64,000 nt of DNA, taken from NCBI RefSeq assembly GCF_910592395.1, contig NC_088311.1, forward strand, positions 13,768,501 to 13,832,500, read 5' to 3'. The position numbers and the translations under genes were made by a program. Below the pieces are notes generated by a model that did not search any database, was not told the origin of the DNA, and saw only the letters and a program-made list of their open reading frames with translations. This DNA is from Lineus longissimus (Eukaryota > Nemertea > Pilidiophora > Heteronemertea > Lineidae). Shown here piece by piece: positions 1-11,188 of the stretch. Numbering within the stretch: position 1 is the stretch's first letter; each line of letters opens with the position of its first letter.

Positions 1-69
1 CACCACAGCTTTTTCAATCACGTCAACAAATAAACGGTAAACTAATGATCCAAACGGGACCACGCTGTC

Positions 70-1319
70 GTGAACGAAAATCCATGGAATGCTAAGTCGT
101 CAAAAACGAAATGGACCCACGCTGTTGCAAACAAAAGTCTATGGAACGCTGAACCGGTCATCATCATGACAGACGAACCAAAAATGCCAAAAGACGCCAA
201 AAAGGCGAGAGCTATCACAAACCAGACTAAGGAAGCTGACTCTCTTTTAGGGAAACCAGAAGGACTCCCAGAGACTGAATTTCGAGAATTAGCCACCCGA
301 CTAAGGCTAAATTATGACAATCTGAGTGAAATAAATGACTTTGTGATCAACCTATCCAAAGACGCTTTGAATCCGGCCAACTATGCGGATGCTAAAGATC
401 TTGAGGATGCTGAAAACGAGATCGAAACTGAAGAAGCCGAGTACTTTGCCCGCGTCAGTGGCAATGTTCTGCTGAAAATCTATGATCTGCAGAGGAAAGC
501 TGAGGAGATTCTTGCTGCTAAACCGAAACCTGATGCTACAATCACGAAAACCTCCGATCCTACTCCCGCTAAGACCACGCTTATGTCTCGAATGGCTAAG
601 TTGAAATTTCCAACCTTTAGTGGTGACTTACGAGACTATAGACACTTCACTGAACAATTCCGATATTTCACCAAGGCCCAAAAGAACATTTTTATCAGTT
701 GTGCGAGTCTATGGAGCGGCCCAGAGAAAAGGGAAAGATCAAAAACTGTACATCGATAGGCCAAGCCTGGTCTATCTTAGATCGTGAATATGGTGACACT
801 GACCGCTTAGTAGACACTCTGGTCGCTGATCTAGAGAAAATTGAGCCTGATCATAACCGGGGAAACGTCAACATTGGTCACATGAGCAAATTCGTTGAAA
901 ATTTTCATAACTTTTCAACTCATTTCGAATTGTTAGGAATGAGCGCCGACTTGAATGGATGAGTCATGTTCACACAACTGCGCAGAAAACTACACGAGGA
1001 TCATCACGTTCGTTTCTTGAATGCCGTGCGTGATGGGAAAGCCAAGGATTCGTTGACTGGCCTCCAGGAATGGCTTCATGAACAATTGATGGTTCTCAGG
1101 AAGGCCAGACCCCCACCTGACATTCAGTCAAAGTCGTTCAAGGGTCAAGCTGACTCAACCTCTTCGAAACCGCCCCACAAACCGCAGCATTCACACATCA
1201 GTAAATCCACGAATCACACCTCCATGTCGTCAACCCAGAATAGCGGAAGCCAAGGTCAAGGACAAAAGAGAAGGTGCCTGTTACACCCGCAAAACTCAAA
1301 CCATTTCATAAAGGGTTGA
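70..1319 (+). pseudogene. BEL/Pao gag (DUF1759-like), frameshifted
   Basis: Three consecutive open stretches (70-759, 699-962, 966-1319) in different frames together resemble Pao-type Gag. An acidic helical N-terminus is followed by a KFPTFSGDLRDY motif (the DUF1759 hallmark K-L-P-x-F-x-G-D) and then a helical region with GQAWSILDREYGD. The last part is Ser/Gln-rich and leads to a Cys/His zinc-knuckle segment that is cut by the LINE fragment at 1381. The product would be the structural protein of the virus-like particle. At least two frameshifts and an in-frame stop make it non-functional as it stands. Confidence 0.7.
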
Positions 1320-1380
1320 AATAAGTTCCGCTCGCTCACTCAAAATGAAAAGTTTGATGTTATGAACGCCAATGGCATTT

Positions 1381-1690
1381 GTAATGTAATGTAATGTAAT
1401 GTAAAATTTATATAGAGCGCCTTACCACCGTGAAAAAACGTGTTCAAGGCGCTACTCCTCAAAAAGCTCCACGGAATAGCCATGCCTTCAGCTGACGCTT
1501 GAAGGAGAAAATATTGGTACTTTGGATTGATTTGATTTCAGGGGGGAGCTGGTTCCATAGGAAGGGGGCACATGCAGAAAAGGCTCTGTCGCAGCCACAC
1601 ATGTGGACACGATGACTGCACTGCTGGTAAAGTACCTTTCGATCATGAAAAATGTCAAAACTAAAGGCCCTGCGCAGTGCCTGCATGTGG
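1381..1690 (-). mobile_element. 5'-truncated CR1-type LINE, 3' end
   Basis: The minus strand at 1459-1686 encodes a CR1-family reverse transcriptase C-terminus (FLWNQLPPEIKS followed by FKRQLKAWLF). On the + strand the element begins with a TAATG-type short tandem repeat at 1381-1402, which is the 3' tail, followed by a TTTATATAGAGCGCC block that also appears in the LINE fragment near 44755. It lies inside the Cys/His region of the surrounding BEL/Pao gag: coding similarity stops at about 1375 and resumes at about 1680. It is a short, dead-on-arrival insertion. Confidence 0.75.
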
Positions 1691-2498
1691 TATCGATACC
1701 CACTTCTCCTCTATCTGCCCACGAGTTTATGGTAATGAAGGTTATCGCCATTTCGAGATGAAATCATCACTGAACCCAACAGCAGCGAGCTTCAATGTTC
1801 AACAAAACTCTAACATTCTTGCTACTAGTGAATCGTCATCAACTAAAAGCGCAGCCTCATGCATTCTGCCTACCGTTATGGCTTACGTTAAAACCGGGAC
1901 AAAGAAATATCCAGTCCGAGTTCTGCTTGACTCGGTAAGTCAAGTCTCTCTCGTAAGGGAAGGCATACTCCCAGCAACGGACAGTGATGCCACTCAAGAC
2001 TACCAGATTACTACTGCTGGGGGCGCCGTCACCAGTCGAAACTTGAGAGTGATTGATTGTGAAATCCAAAGTTGGGATGGCGATGTCATTAGACAAACTC
2101 GATTCTTAGAAATGAAGAAACCTTGTGGTGACGTACCTGTCATCCGCCGAGAACTTTTAAAGAATTATCGCCACTTAGATAACGTTGTTATATCCGAAGC
2201 CACCAGCCCAGTCATTGATGTTCTCTTAGGTGTTGATAACAGTGACTTGTTAACCCCAGACGAGAAGATTGTCAGTTCATCTGATCGCGACCCGGTGGCA
2301 GCACGATGTCCCCTGGGTTGGTACCTACAGGGTGGTTCAGGTTCAGAGCATCGAAACGCTAACACTGCTGTCAACTTTACGGGACTTACTGCGACTAGTG
2401 AACTCGAAGATTTCTTGGGATCGACAAGATTGGTGTTCAACCGAAGTACTGCAAATGCGAAGCTGAACGAGAGAATCAACAAGCCAATGAGAACATGA
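1677..2498 (+). pseudogene. BEL/Pao protease region (DUF1758-like)
   Basis: This open stretch resumes the Gag zinc-knuckle (CGIDTHFSSICP) and continues into an aspartic-protease-like domain: PVRVLLDSVSQVSLV sits where the family has LLDSGSQ-S-(L/F)-(I/V). Here Gly of the D-S-G triad is Val, so catalytic activity is doubtful. Downstream come PVIDVLLGVDN and a CPLGWYLQGG segment, both typical of the Pao DUF1758 region. It leads toward the reverse transcriptase in another frame. Confidence 0.75.
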
Positions 2499-2519
2499 AG
2501 CAAAGTTTGACCCAGCTAG

Positions 2520-3397
2520 AAGACGGAACGTACCAAGTTTCCCTACCGTGGAGGAAATTGCCAACTAGTCTTCCAGACAACTACGACTACGCTGTGAAAC
2601 GTTTTTTAAACCTAGAGAAGCAGTTTAAAAAGTAACCACGAGAATGGGAAGTCTATGCAAAACAGATGGAGGACCAGTTGAAACGAGGAGTAGCACGCCG
2701 TGTACCCGCAGCTGAACTTGAACAGGATATGAAAGACGGCCATGGAATGTGGTTTCTCCCGCAATTCGCTGTAGTAAAGGACTCAGTAACCATACCTGTC
2801 CGTGTTGTTTATGACAGTAAAGCTAGATACCTAGGACACTCGCTAAATGACTATCTAGCAAAGGGTGACGTAGTTAGCCCAAGTATATTTGACATTGGAT
2901 TGTGCTTTCGCGAATATGAAGTAGGTGTCGTCACTGACATCTCTAAGATGTTCCAAGCAGTAAAGCTAAACAAAGAGGATGCACGCTATCACCGATACCT
3001 TTACCACGCGAACCCAGGAGAACTCATTACCGTTTATGAACTCACAACCGTAACATTTGGAGATAAGTCTTCACCCGCCGCCGCAGTCCTGGCATTACGT
3101 CACGTCGCTCAGGAGTATGCATCTGAAAATCCTGAGATTCAACGTGTCATCACCGATCAATTCTACATGGATGATTTAAATGACTCTCAGAGAGCAGAGG
3201 ACAGTGTTCAACAGTTAAAGGCCGATCTTACAGTCGCCACAAGTGCCATGCGAGCCTTTTACCGGAAACCATCACAAACGTCGCCAGCTTTGCAACAACA
3301 CGGTAGACAATTTCTGGAGACGCTGGATGACCTCGATTTACATGCTGTCGCCTCACCTCAAATGGTCCAAAGAAGAAGAGAATCTCCAAGGACATGA
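2520..3397 (+). pseudogene. BEL/Pao reverse transcriptase (partial)
   Basis: The main open part is 2666-3397, with weaker in-family sequence from about 2520. It shows the Pao-type fingers and palm: a PVRVVYDSKA block, a VVTDISKMFQAVKL block with the first catalytic Asp, and FYMDDLNDS with the YMDD catalytic pair. Upstream stops separate it from the protease region. At its 3' end the sequence jumps to DUF5641-like coding in a different frame, so the thumb, RNase H and integrase are deleted. Confidence 0.8.
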
Positions 3398-3596
3398 CAT
3401 TGTGTTAGTTGTGGATGAGAAAGCAAAACGAGGATCTTGGAAAATTGCCGAAGTCGTAGCCGTCTACCCTGGAACCGACAATCTTGTTAGGATTGTCGAT
3501 GTGCGATTGGCAAGCGGATTAGCCCTGAAACGCCCTATTTCCCGACTGATTCTGCTGATGAAGGCAGAGGATAGAACCGATTTGTTGGACACTTAA
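3361..3596 (+). pseudogene. BEL/Pao C-terminal domain (DUF5641-like)
   Basis: After the deletion junction the frame beginning around 3361 reads DIVLVVDEKAKRGSWKIAEV, then VYPGTDNLVRIVDV and a KRPISRL terminus. This is the pattern of the domain that ends Pao polyproteins after the integrase (GD-x-V-L, then W-x-x-G-x-V, then D-G-x-V-R-x-V, then R-P-x-x-x-L). It terminates with TAA at 3594-3596. It probably has a DNA or chromatin targeting role in the integrase, by family knowledge. Confidence 0.75.
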
Positions 3597-3715
3597 TTGG
3601 ACTATATCATGTCAGCATAGTTATGACACGTGTTTTGGACTAAGTATATCATGTCAGTGTAGGTATGACATGTGTTTTGGACTACGTGTATCATGTCATT
3701 GTGACATGCATTTGG
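3597..3715 (+). repeat. Degenerate tandem repeat after the BEL/Pao polyprotein
   Basis: About three copies of a 40-55 base unit built on TTTTGGACTA, TATCATGTCA and TATGACATGTG lie directly behind the stop codon. Each contains a short CATGTCA / TGACATG inverted pair. The position fits the 3' untranslated region or the start of the 3' LTR. Confidence 0.6.
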
Positions 3716-3950
3716 AATCTTATGTCAGTATAACAAAGACATTTGCATTAAGTTTATCGTTTACAAGTTCTAGTTACCGCGTTCATTTAGAAGTTACCGT
3801 TTAAAAGACATGCCTGTCTATGATGTCCCCTGGGATGTCGCAAGCTACTACGCACAACCACGCCGAAGACAACGGCGAAGACGGAATTCGACGAAAGGGA
3901 CAAACAACGAACTGAGACACGATTGAAAAATTTTAGATTTCTTGATGAAA

Positions 3951-6391
3951 ATCGATGCTAATACAATCAGTAGACGTGTATATCGACAATAAACGAATCG
4001 TAGAGGCAATACAATATTATTTCTTCGTGTCCCACCACAGTAGCTTTGGGCAATATGCCCATACGTATTCCTCTTTTTGCTATATGACCCTCTTTCTGGC
4101 CTCCAGGCGGCCATCTTGGAAATTGGTTTTTTTGGAAGCTGAAATTTGGTTTCATCTGATCCTCGACATGGCCAACAGTTGGCCAAAGCTGAGAAGGTAA
4201 AAAGTGCAATATCTTGCTTATTAGTGACTTGTTTTCGATACTATTTTAATGGTAGGTACTCAAAACAAGGATACATCACAACGGCATGACCGCCATTGTG
4301 ACCAGCCCCCTTTTTCTTTTGATAAGGAATTGATTCGTCACGACTTTGGCTTAAGTTCCATATGGTATTCAAAGACGGCAGCACCGTATATTTTAAATAA
4401 TCAATGGTTTACTGCATCTACCGCTCTGCTGACTACAAGTACCTGCGGTGGGGTCGTAAGGAAAGGGTTTGTTCTTTAAAACTCAAATACTTCGTCATTG
4501 TTTGAGGAATCTCTATTCTGACTCTCTATTTTGACTGAAAGGGGTGAAATATTTCAGGTCCTCATGCTCGAATTCTTATCTTTTTTGGGCGCAGCCAATT
4601 TGGCCTCTGATTTTGGTCAAATATTGCACTTTAAAAAGGTCCCAAAAACACCAAAAAATACTTCTTTTTTTTGGAGATGATATTGTCCAGTAGCAAAAGG
4701 TGTGATAAAAGTGTCTCTTAGAAACTGTTGCAATCCCATCCCACCTTCATTTAGATGAAAAAGATCTGTTGATGATGTTGTTTGCCTCTCAGTTTTATAA
4801 CTTCTCATGCTATTTGATCTTTTATTCTTCAGGTGTTGGTACTAGGAATTACTACAGGAAAATAGGATATGAACTCGAAGGTCCTTATATGGTGAAGTCA
4901 CTGGAGGAGAAGTAATCTTGGACCTAATGAGTTGGGACTGAATGTATGGAAGACACTGGCAAAATAGTGCATTACGTTTCTCTGCTTTTGATGGTTTTGG
5001 CGGAAATGACCCCTTAAAAAGGCCCTGTGTGGGCATTTTATATCAGAATTGCCCTGATTAACATTGGGATGAGCGTTCTGTTTGTGTATCTTGGGAATAA
5101 TTCCTACCTGCTTAAGAAATAAAAGGGAAAACATTATGCAGCTATGCTTTCGGGAATGAGAAAGTTTGCATACAAATTTTTCTCTGTAACAAATAGCTCT
5201 TTCAAATTTTGTAATTGACATTTAGAACTATTGGCTAAGATGTGCTTTTTGATCCCCCTCTTGCCCGTCCTTTGATAACAACTGCGATTTATCAAGGGCT
5301 ATGCCGTATAGTAAGCTTGCGCCCGCTTTGTGCGAGGCACAGTGTTTGCGTACATGTATGTCATATAAACACTGATAAGCCTTAAGGTTGTGGTTCACAT
5401 ACAGCTAATGCTTACTTCAAACCATTTACATGCAGATTTAATTCCCTTTGTTGTCAGATATACTCTTTTGAAACACTTATTTCAATGCAGTTTTTCGGCT
5501 TTTATTGTCGTTCAGTGAGAGATAGGCCCATTGACAACAAGTGAGCACATGTGACCACAGAATATCAGCTACAGGCAGTGGTGGGAATGAAGTGAATCAC
5601 AATAACCAAGCTTATACACTTGACATCGACCAGGGAACACTGGTAGAAGTGTTGTGCTAAATAAAGTATAGAAAGAGTAACTACAATAAGTTACGTTCTC
5701 GAAAAAGCCCAAGTTATAATATCATATTTAGTCAAATTTGGGAGAGTCTAAAATACACACACAGCATATAGATAAAATCTTGGTTGAAGGCTCTATAATT
5801 TATTCAGGAAGTGACATCATGCATTCATGTAGTTAAGAAGTATAAGGCCAGATTGCAGCGCTGAGTAATAAGTAACATACAGGTACATGGTGACCCAAGT
5901 CAAGTTCTGCAACATTCTCCCACCCATTGGACATGGTGGCCATCCAATGTCCAATGTAACAAATAAGAGAATACAAATATCTGAGAATAGAAAGACAGAG
6001 CAGCAGAAAGCTCATATGTACTGTATACCAAACTAGCACAAGAACAACTCACAATGTTGAGGTTCAAGCATGCAACAAATCACAAACTGGCTTGCAACCT
6101 AAGATGACCAGTTACAAACTGAGCAAATACAGTCCACAACACTGGAACACCAGTACACAGTAAAGTACAGCGGTCCACTTTACAATGGAACACAAATAAT
6201 ACTGACTCATCATTAGTCAGAACAATAATTCTCAGGTGAAATTACAAACATCAGAAACTTGACGATTTAAAGCAGCCTTTACAGTCAAAGAATTGTATGA
6301 CTTATTAGACTAGACATTGCAGTACACAAACGACTGACTGAAGAGACTAGACTTTACATTTACAAGTGGATCACAAACCTACAATATCTGG
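3951..6391. other. Non-coding interval with dispersed-repeat debris
   Basis: I see no credible gene. The open frames here are short and have no recognisable domains; 4898-5221 on the minus strand (107 codons) is the longest and is not recognised. At 4080-4300 there are blocks shared with the hairpin-headed repeats later in the window (the GCCATCTTGGAAA and ATGGTAGGTA blocks). The right edge at 6391 is the insertion point of the Ty3/gypsy element. Confidence 0.5.
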
Positions 6392-6395
6392 CTTA
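6392..6395. repeat. Candidate target duplication of the Ty3/gypsy element (CTTA)
   Basis: CTTA flanks the outer end of the 3' LTR here and recurs at 35216-35219 directly outside the distal end of the 5' LTR. Four bases is short, so the evidence is the matching position at both LTR edges rather than the length. The following base differs (T or C). Confidence 0.5.
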
Positions 6396-7638
6396 TATCG
6401 TGGGGTGAAGTCTGAAGTCACTCCTTCGTAGTAATATTATATACACATCATGAATCAGCTCTACTTCATCCTCCGTTACTTCCATGTGATATATACAAGT
6501 TCTCGGGCTGCTGAGTCGGAAAGAGTTTGACGACATGAATTAAGGTTACGACACTCAATCGAATATTTATCTCACATATAGATTCCCATTCCATCAGCTT
6601 ACAATCAATTACATCGCATTTCTAGTTTGTTCGTTTTCCGAATCAATACTCGTCCTGGGTATGCCCTGCAAATACAACGGCCCACAAGACATAAGAACAA
6701 TAAATGTAAAAGTTAATCAAAATAGTTCGTTGACCGAAGTCAATGGTTCCATAGTAAGTTAGAAGTAGATAAGTCTAAAAATAGTAATCATTCATGGTTC
6801 AGAGTAACTAAAAACGAGGCTGTACCAAATATGGAAAATCCGGAATCGAAGTTACTTTCATAAAATAACAAGTGGCACGCACTGCAGCCGGGATGACTAA
6901 CCAGTGACTTCACATCAATACTCCACTGTACGAAACCGACAGGGATAAAGTAATAGAAACTGGCCAAGTTTCCAAAGTAAGCACTGGTGCAAAGTAGTAA
7001 TAATAAACCTGGTACATGTTAAAAGATAAGCGATAGCTACTCCAAAATTAACAGGTTGAATCCTTCAAGTAACATTAGTATAAGGAACCAAAGACATGTG
7101 TTGCGCGGTGCGCAATGCCATTTTACAGAACATCACATTGACTCTTTTTCGTTTACTTCCGATTGGTCGATGGATTCAGAAATAAAGATTATATATATAT
7201 TGATAATTGAGATATATGCTGTCTATATAATGATTGAGACACATTTCCCGATGATGAGAACCATTCCTCCGGTCACGATGCCGAGTTAGACCTGTACTCG
7301 ACCGGGATCGATTTGAAGACAGAGACAAAGAAAAACACGTTCGCTGATCCCGTGTCCGATAGTATTACTAATCGTCCATCCTAAATACGTGAAATGTGAA
7401 GTGGAATGTTGGTTTGATATCTTATTGTTATTTAAATGGGAATACTGGGTTATAAGGTGGTCAATTTCCGAGAGTTCTGGAACATTTTCGTCGGACACAG
7501 GGGCATCCTGCTTCTCCATAGTGCAGTTCAGGTCTGGAATCCCTCCTCAGATCTGCGCATAAGGTATTAAGTGATAGTGCCAGTGACTGGCCTGGAAATG
7601 TATATTGCTCACAATACATTTCAGGGCCACCGGTCACA
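6396..7638 (-). repeat. 3' LTR of the Ty3/gypsy element
   Basis: The minus strand reads TGTGACCGGTGGCCC at its start (7638 downward) and ends near CCCCACGATA at 6396. Positions 6396-6675 match 13784-14067, and 6681-7638 match 34238-35215. The LTR is about 1.24 kb. The copy at 34-35 kb has an extra block of about 30 bases around 35103-35135. Divergence between the two LTRs is visible by eye, so insertion is not recent. Confidence 0.85.
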
Positions 7639-7651
7639 TACTCCCCTACTA
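7639..7651 (-). promoter_or_regulatory. Polypurine tract
   Basis: The minus strand reads TAGTAGGGGAGTA and is followed immediately by TGTGACC, the LTR start. A purine run abutting the 3' LTR is the primer site for plus-strand synthesis in LTR elements. Confidence 0.75.
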
Positions 7652-8040
7652 AATTTGTCGTTGCCCTCAACGACACTAAAGCGCAAAAAAAACCTTTTAA
7701 AACTATATACATTATACCATAATATATATGCGGACAACTCATAACAACAGGGGAGATCACTGCAGCGCCGTAAAGATAAACATTATACCTGTGGAGATTA
7801 CATAATATTATCCACCGCGCTCGTCACAACAAGTTTAAAATCTGTCTAGACAAACAATAATAATCGCGTCCGTGCTACTTATAGCATCACGCTACATTCC
7901 GATGTACCTGTAGTGTACACAAATAATAATGCTCTATCACTGAACCTGGATACGAGAGTAATGTAAATAACATAATAAGTGTCTATTCTCTGTGAATCGC
8001 AATAAGTCTCACAGTGTCCTTAAAATGAAAATATTCAAGC
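7652..8040 (-). other. Ty3/gypsy 3' untranslated segment
   Basis: Between the polypurine tract and the end of the Pol tail I see no open frame of note. It is A/T-rich and contains no feature I can name. Confidence 0.5.
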
Positions 8041-8760
8041 CTATTTTGCCTGTTTAAGTAACATTTCAGCCAGCATAGAATGTGCTCGCATAAAATCAGT
8101 CATCAAGTTCTGTTGATGCGCGGCGTCGAACAAAACCTCCGATTGCACCACGGATCTTGGCTCATTGTGCGGGTTGGAATGCTGACCGGCGGTGCTGCGA
8201 GTTGAACGACGGATCGGAGGAGCTTCATCTTCATCCGATCCCGAACCCTCGTCATCCTGCACTGGTTCCTGATCAAGTTTCGGCGCAGCATCAACATCAA
8301 CATCAACATCATTCATCAAGGTCAACGTTAACAGGTAACTCTACTACAGGTTGGGCTGGAGCCATCCCAACATCTTCCGGCTGATCAACATCTGGAATTA
8401 CAAACTCAATTTCATCGTCCTCCGAATCAGGCTCAGATTCAGAATATACGCGTGTGCGCACATCTGGTTGATTCGTCGGCTTGAGAGGCGTGTCCTCTGT
8501 GTTGAGCGGACCATTAGCGGTGGCAGTGGCCTTGAAAACCAGGTCACGTGAACGTAGTAGGTTTGCCCGATGCACAGTTTTTTCTGGTCCCTCCCCGTTG
8601 ATCGGCTCGATAACATAGACCTCTTCTCTTGACCGGGGCTTCACTATCACGCGATAGGGTTCATGATACCATCTGTCTTGCATCTTCTGTCAGCCACGTA
8701 AACTCCAGTTTCTGAGATAGACGCGGGTACCTACATCCAAGGGGTCTGGTTTCACATTTT
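8041..8760 (-). pseudogene. Ty3/gypsy Pol C-terminal tail
   Basis: Two overlapping frames (8309-8683 and 8041-8325) continue the polyprotein after the integrase. The first has DRWYHEPYRVI and EKTVHRANLLRS, the usual post-integrase beta-rich segment. The second has an acidic run, then PPIRRSTRSTAGQHSNPH, the basic RRSTR motif common at the end of animal gypsy polyproteins. A frameshift separates them near 8320. The role is integrase target binding by family analogy. Confidence 0.7.
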
Positions 8761-8761
8761 T

Positions 8762-9411
8762 CTAGGCCCGTTCTCTCTTCAGAGCCTGTTGCTCCAGACC
8801 CGTATTGGCATGTTCCCGTGCTTCACTCATTCGGGTGTAATGCAGTGTGATCCATTCGTCCGGGTGACGAGTTTGCAAATTGTGGAGTTCATTAGGAATC
8901 ATCTCATCAATGGGCAATCTGGGTTCCTGTCCAAAGAGAAGAAAATATGGCGTGTAGCCCGTCGACTGATGAGGGGCCCCATTGTAGGAGAAAACAAGTT
9001 CGGGCAAGAAAAGGGGCCACTCCCGTTTTTGGTGGGGCTCCAAAGTCCTTAATAGGTTATGCATAGTGTTATTGAACCGCCCGGCCTGTGCGTTCCTCTC
9101 TGGGTGGTACGGTGTTGTACGGCTTTTCTTTATGCCATAGAGGGCACATAGCTCTTGAATGATATTAGCTTCGAAACAGCGTCCCTGGTCGCTATGAATT
9201 CTCCGCGGTACGCAGTATCTAACAAACCAGTCTTTGAGCAAACTTTCACGACCGTTTTTGCAGTCTGATCGCGGGACGGAATAGCCTGAGTGAACTTTGT
9301 AAATACATCAGTGAGAACTAGGACATTTTCTAAGCCATTTGATGCCTTTTCTAGGATTGTGAAATCTATAGCCAACACCTCTAAAGGTCGCCTAGCCAGT
9401 AAATGACCCAT
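8762..9411 (-). pseudogene. Ty3/gypsy integrase core, catalytic Glu replaced
   Basis: Two overlapping frames (9130-9411 and 8762-9241) form an rve-type integrase core. The first catalytic Asp is in EVLAIDFTIL and the second in RIHSDQGRCFEA. The third position, normally Glu in a G-Q-x-E-R-F-N-R pattern, is Gly here (NAQAGRFNN), so the DDE triad is broken. A frameshift lies between the first and second Asp, near 9235. The C-terminal half (FSYNGAPHQSTGYTPYFLLF) is well preserved. Confidence 0.85.
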
Positions 9412-9454
9412 CTGAGGACGTACCTTTTGTTATGTCTTGGCAATGGTACAACGT

Positions 9455-10003
9455 TCACAAGTCTGACAGCGGGTTTCTACATCTTTGGCTTGCCCTGGCC
9501 AGTAATATCTGGCCCTTACCAATGCCTGTCCATTCTATGCCCTGATGCCCTGATTGATCATGTAATTGTTTCAAGACCTGTTCTCTCAAACAGACTGGAA
9601 GAAGCAACTGCATGAACATCTCACCTTTCTTTTCCACTTGTCGGTATAACACGCCATTGGACTCACTCAACCTCTCCCATTGTCTGAGCAGCGCTTTTAC
9701 ATTACGGGTTTCAGTCTTAAACTCACCTCCACGCCAATATTTCTTCAGCTGACCTATGTCTGGGTCAGCTGACTGCAATTTGGCGAGCTCTTGAGGAGAA
9801 TAGGCAGGTAATGTGCCAGATGCCTCCCTGGGTGGATGGGCAACGTCCAAGGATTGAGCTGAGACGAGCATGGCTTCCTGGAATAGAGTATTAAAGGCCT
9901 GGGGAATCAGAGAACTCTTGGCGATGCATCCTAGTTGAGCTGAAACTTCCTCTTGGGCTAAGAGTGTGAAGTCCAAGTTCGGGGTGTCATGTTTTCTTGA
10001 CAA
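9455..10003 (-). pseudogene. Ty3/gypsy RNase H end to integrase zinc domain
   Basis: The frame opens in the spacer after RNase H (KHDTPNLDFT), then a helical segment with DPDIGQLKKYW, and then the integrase zinc-binding region LHDQSGHQG with its paired His. The expected Cys pair lies just downstream in a shifted frame around 9440-9475. It links the RNase H and integrase core in the usual Ty3/gypsy order. Confidence 0.75.
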
Positions 10004-10020
10004 GGCGTCGGCGGCGCCAT

Positions 10021-10590
10021 TTAACCTACCTGCTCTGTATTTAATGGAAAATTGAACTGGGCCAGCTGCGCCACCCGCTTCATTTCTGTAGCGTTCAACT
10101 TCGCGGTTTTAATGTATGATAATGGGTTACTGTCGGTAAGTACAGAGAATGTGCCGCCAATTAAATACTCCCTAAACTTCTCCGTGACTGCCCACTTCAA
10201 GGCCAACATTTTCAGCTTCATCGAACTGCAATTGCGATCATTTCGTTCCGCTGGTTTTAGACTTCGACTGGCGTAAGCAATTACAACAGACTTACCGTCC
10301 TGGACTTGAGATCATACGGCACCAAGCCGTCTGAGACTACCATCAGTCTCAAGTACAAAAGGAAGAGTAAAATCTGGATTACCAAACAGGGGTGCTGACG
10401 TCAGGCATCTCTTCAGGGTTTCAAAGGCCTCTGAACACTCAGGGGTCCAGGCAGTCTGAAATTCGGCATCACTTTGCCATCTAGCTACCTTACCCTTGTC
10501 TTTCTGTGATTTTGGACCTCCCAGTAACTCATGCAATGGGGCGGCTATAGCGGCAAAGTTTTTGATATGGCGCCTGTAAAAGGACGCCAA
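10021..10590 (-). pseudogene. Ty3/gypsy RNase H and RT connection
   Basis: Frame 10312-10590 begins FYRRHIKNFAAIAAPLHELL, the segment after the RT thumb, and ends VLETDGS, the first RNase H strand (normally T-D-A-S). Frame 10021-10221 continues with MLALKWAVTEKFREYLIG and VLTDSNPL, the second and third RNase H acidic sites. A shift and stops separate them at 10221-10312. Confidence 0.8.
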
Positions 10591-11171
10591 CCCAAGAAAC
10601 TGCCACAGATTTCTTTCTGGTGTAGGCCTTTGCCATGCAGTGACGGCCTCTATTTAGCTGGATTTTGGAGCATTTCCTCAAACGTTCTTGCAAACACGAG
10701 AATATCATCTAAATACATGATCAAAGTTTGAAGATTCTGATCTCCTAGTCATGCCTGCATGAGGCGGGAAAACGTGGCGGGACTATAACATAAGCCCATG
10801 GGCATTCAAGTATACTCCATCAGTTTAGTAGAGCCTATCCGTATCGCTGTCTTGTGCATGTCTCTTTCATCAATGGCCACTTGTAGGAAACCGTGGGCTA
10901 AATCTAGAGAACAGAAGTACTTGGCGCCATTTAGCGCTTCGAGGGCCTCCGTAATGTGAGGGAGGGGGTGCGCATCCTTAATAGTTTTTGCATTAAGTAA
11001 CTGAAAATCTCCACATACGCGAAGTCTACCGTCCGGTTTCTTCACCAAAACCGCTGCGGAGGCGTATGAGGAAGTACTGTCGCGAAGAATGGTCGCCTTC
11101 GACTGAGTTGCAACATACTCACGTACTTCATCCCATTGGTGGGGTGGCACCCTGCGGTGAGGAACCATCAC
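10591..11171 (-). pseudogene. Ty3/gypsy reverse transcriptase
   Basis: Frame 10806-11171 holds the RT fingers and palm: VLVKKPDGRLRVCGDFQLLN and CSLDLAHGFLQVAI with the first catalytic Asp. The YLDD box is readable around 10707-10720 in another frame (MYLDDILVF). At least one shift separates the two halves between 10720 and 10806. Confidence 0.85.
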
Positions 11172-11188
11172 TGGAATATCATCTGTTG

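Larger units (their letters stand above)
1..3950 (+). mobile_element. BEL/Pao LTR retrotransposon, internally deleted
   Basis: Gag, aspartic-protease-like and reverse transcriptase segments follow each other on the + strand in BEL/Pao order, then the C-terminal DUF5641-like segment. RNase H and the integrase core are missing: reverse transcriptase sequence runs almost directly into the C-terminal domain near 3360-3400. Reading frames are broken in several places. The window opens inside or just downstream of the 5' LTR, so that end is not resolved. The 3' LTR is probably within about 3600-4050 but I could not match it to a 5' copy. This is a dead copy. Confidence 0.8.

Noticed and set aside
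7056-7289. A small protein gene on the + strand
   Set aside because: It lies within the LTR, is found again in the other LTR copy with changes, and has no domain.
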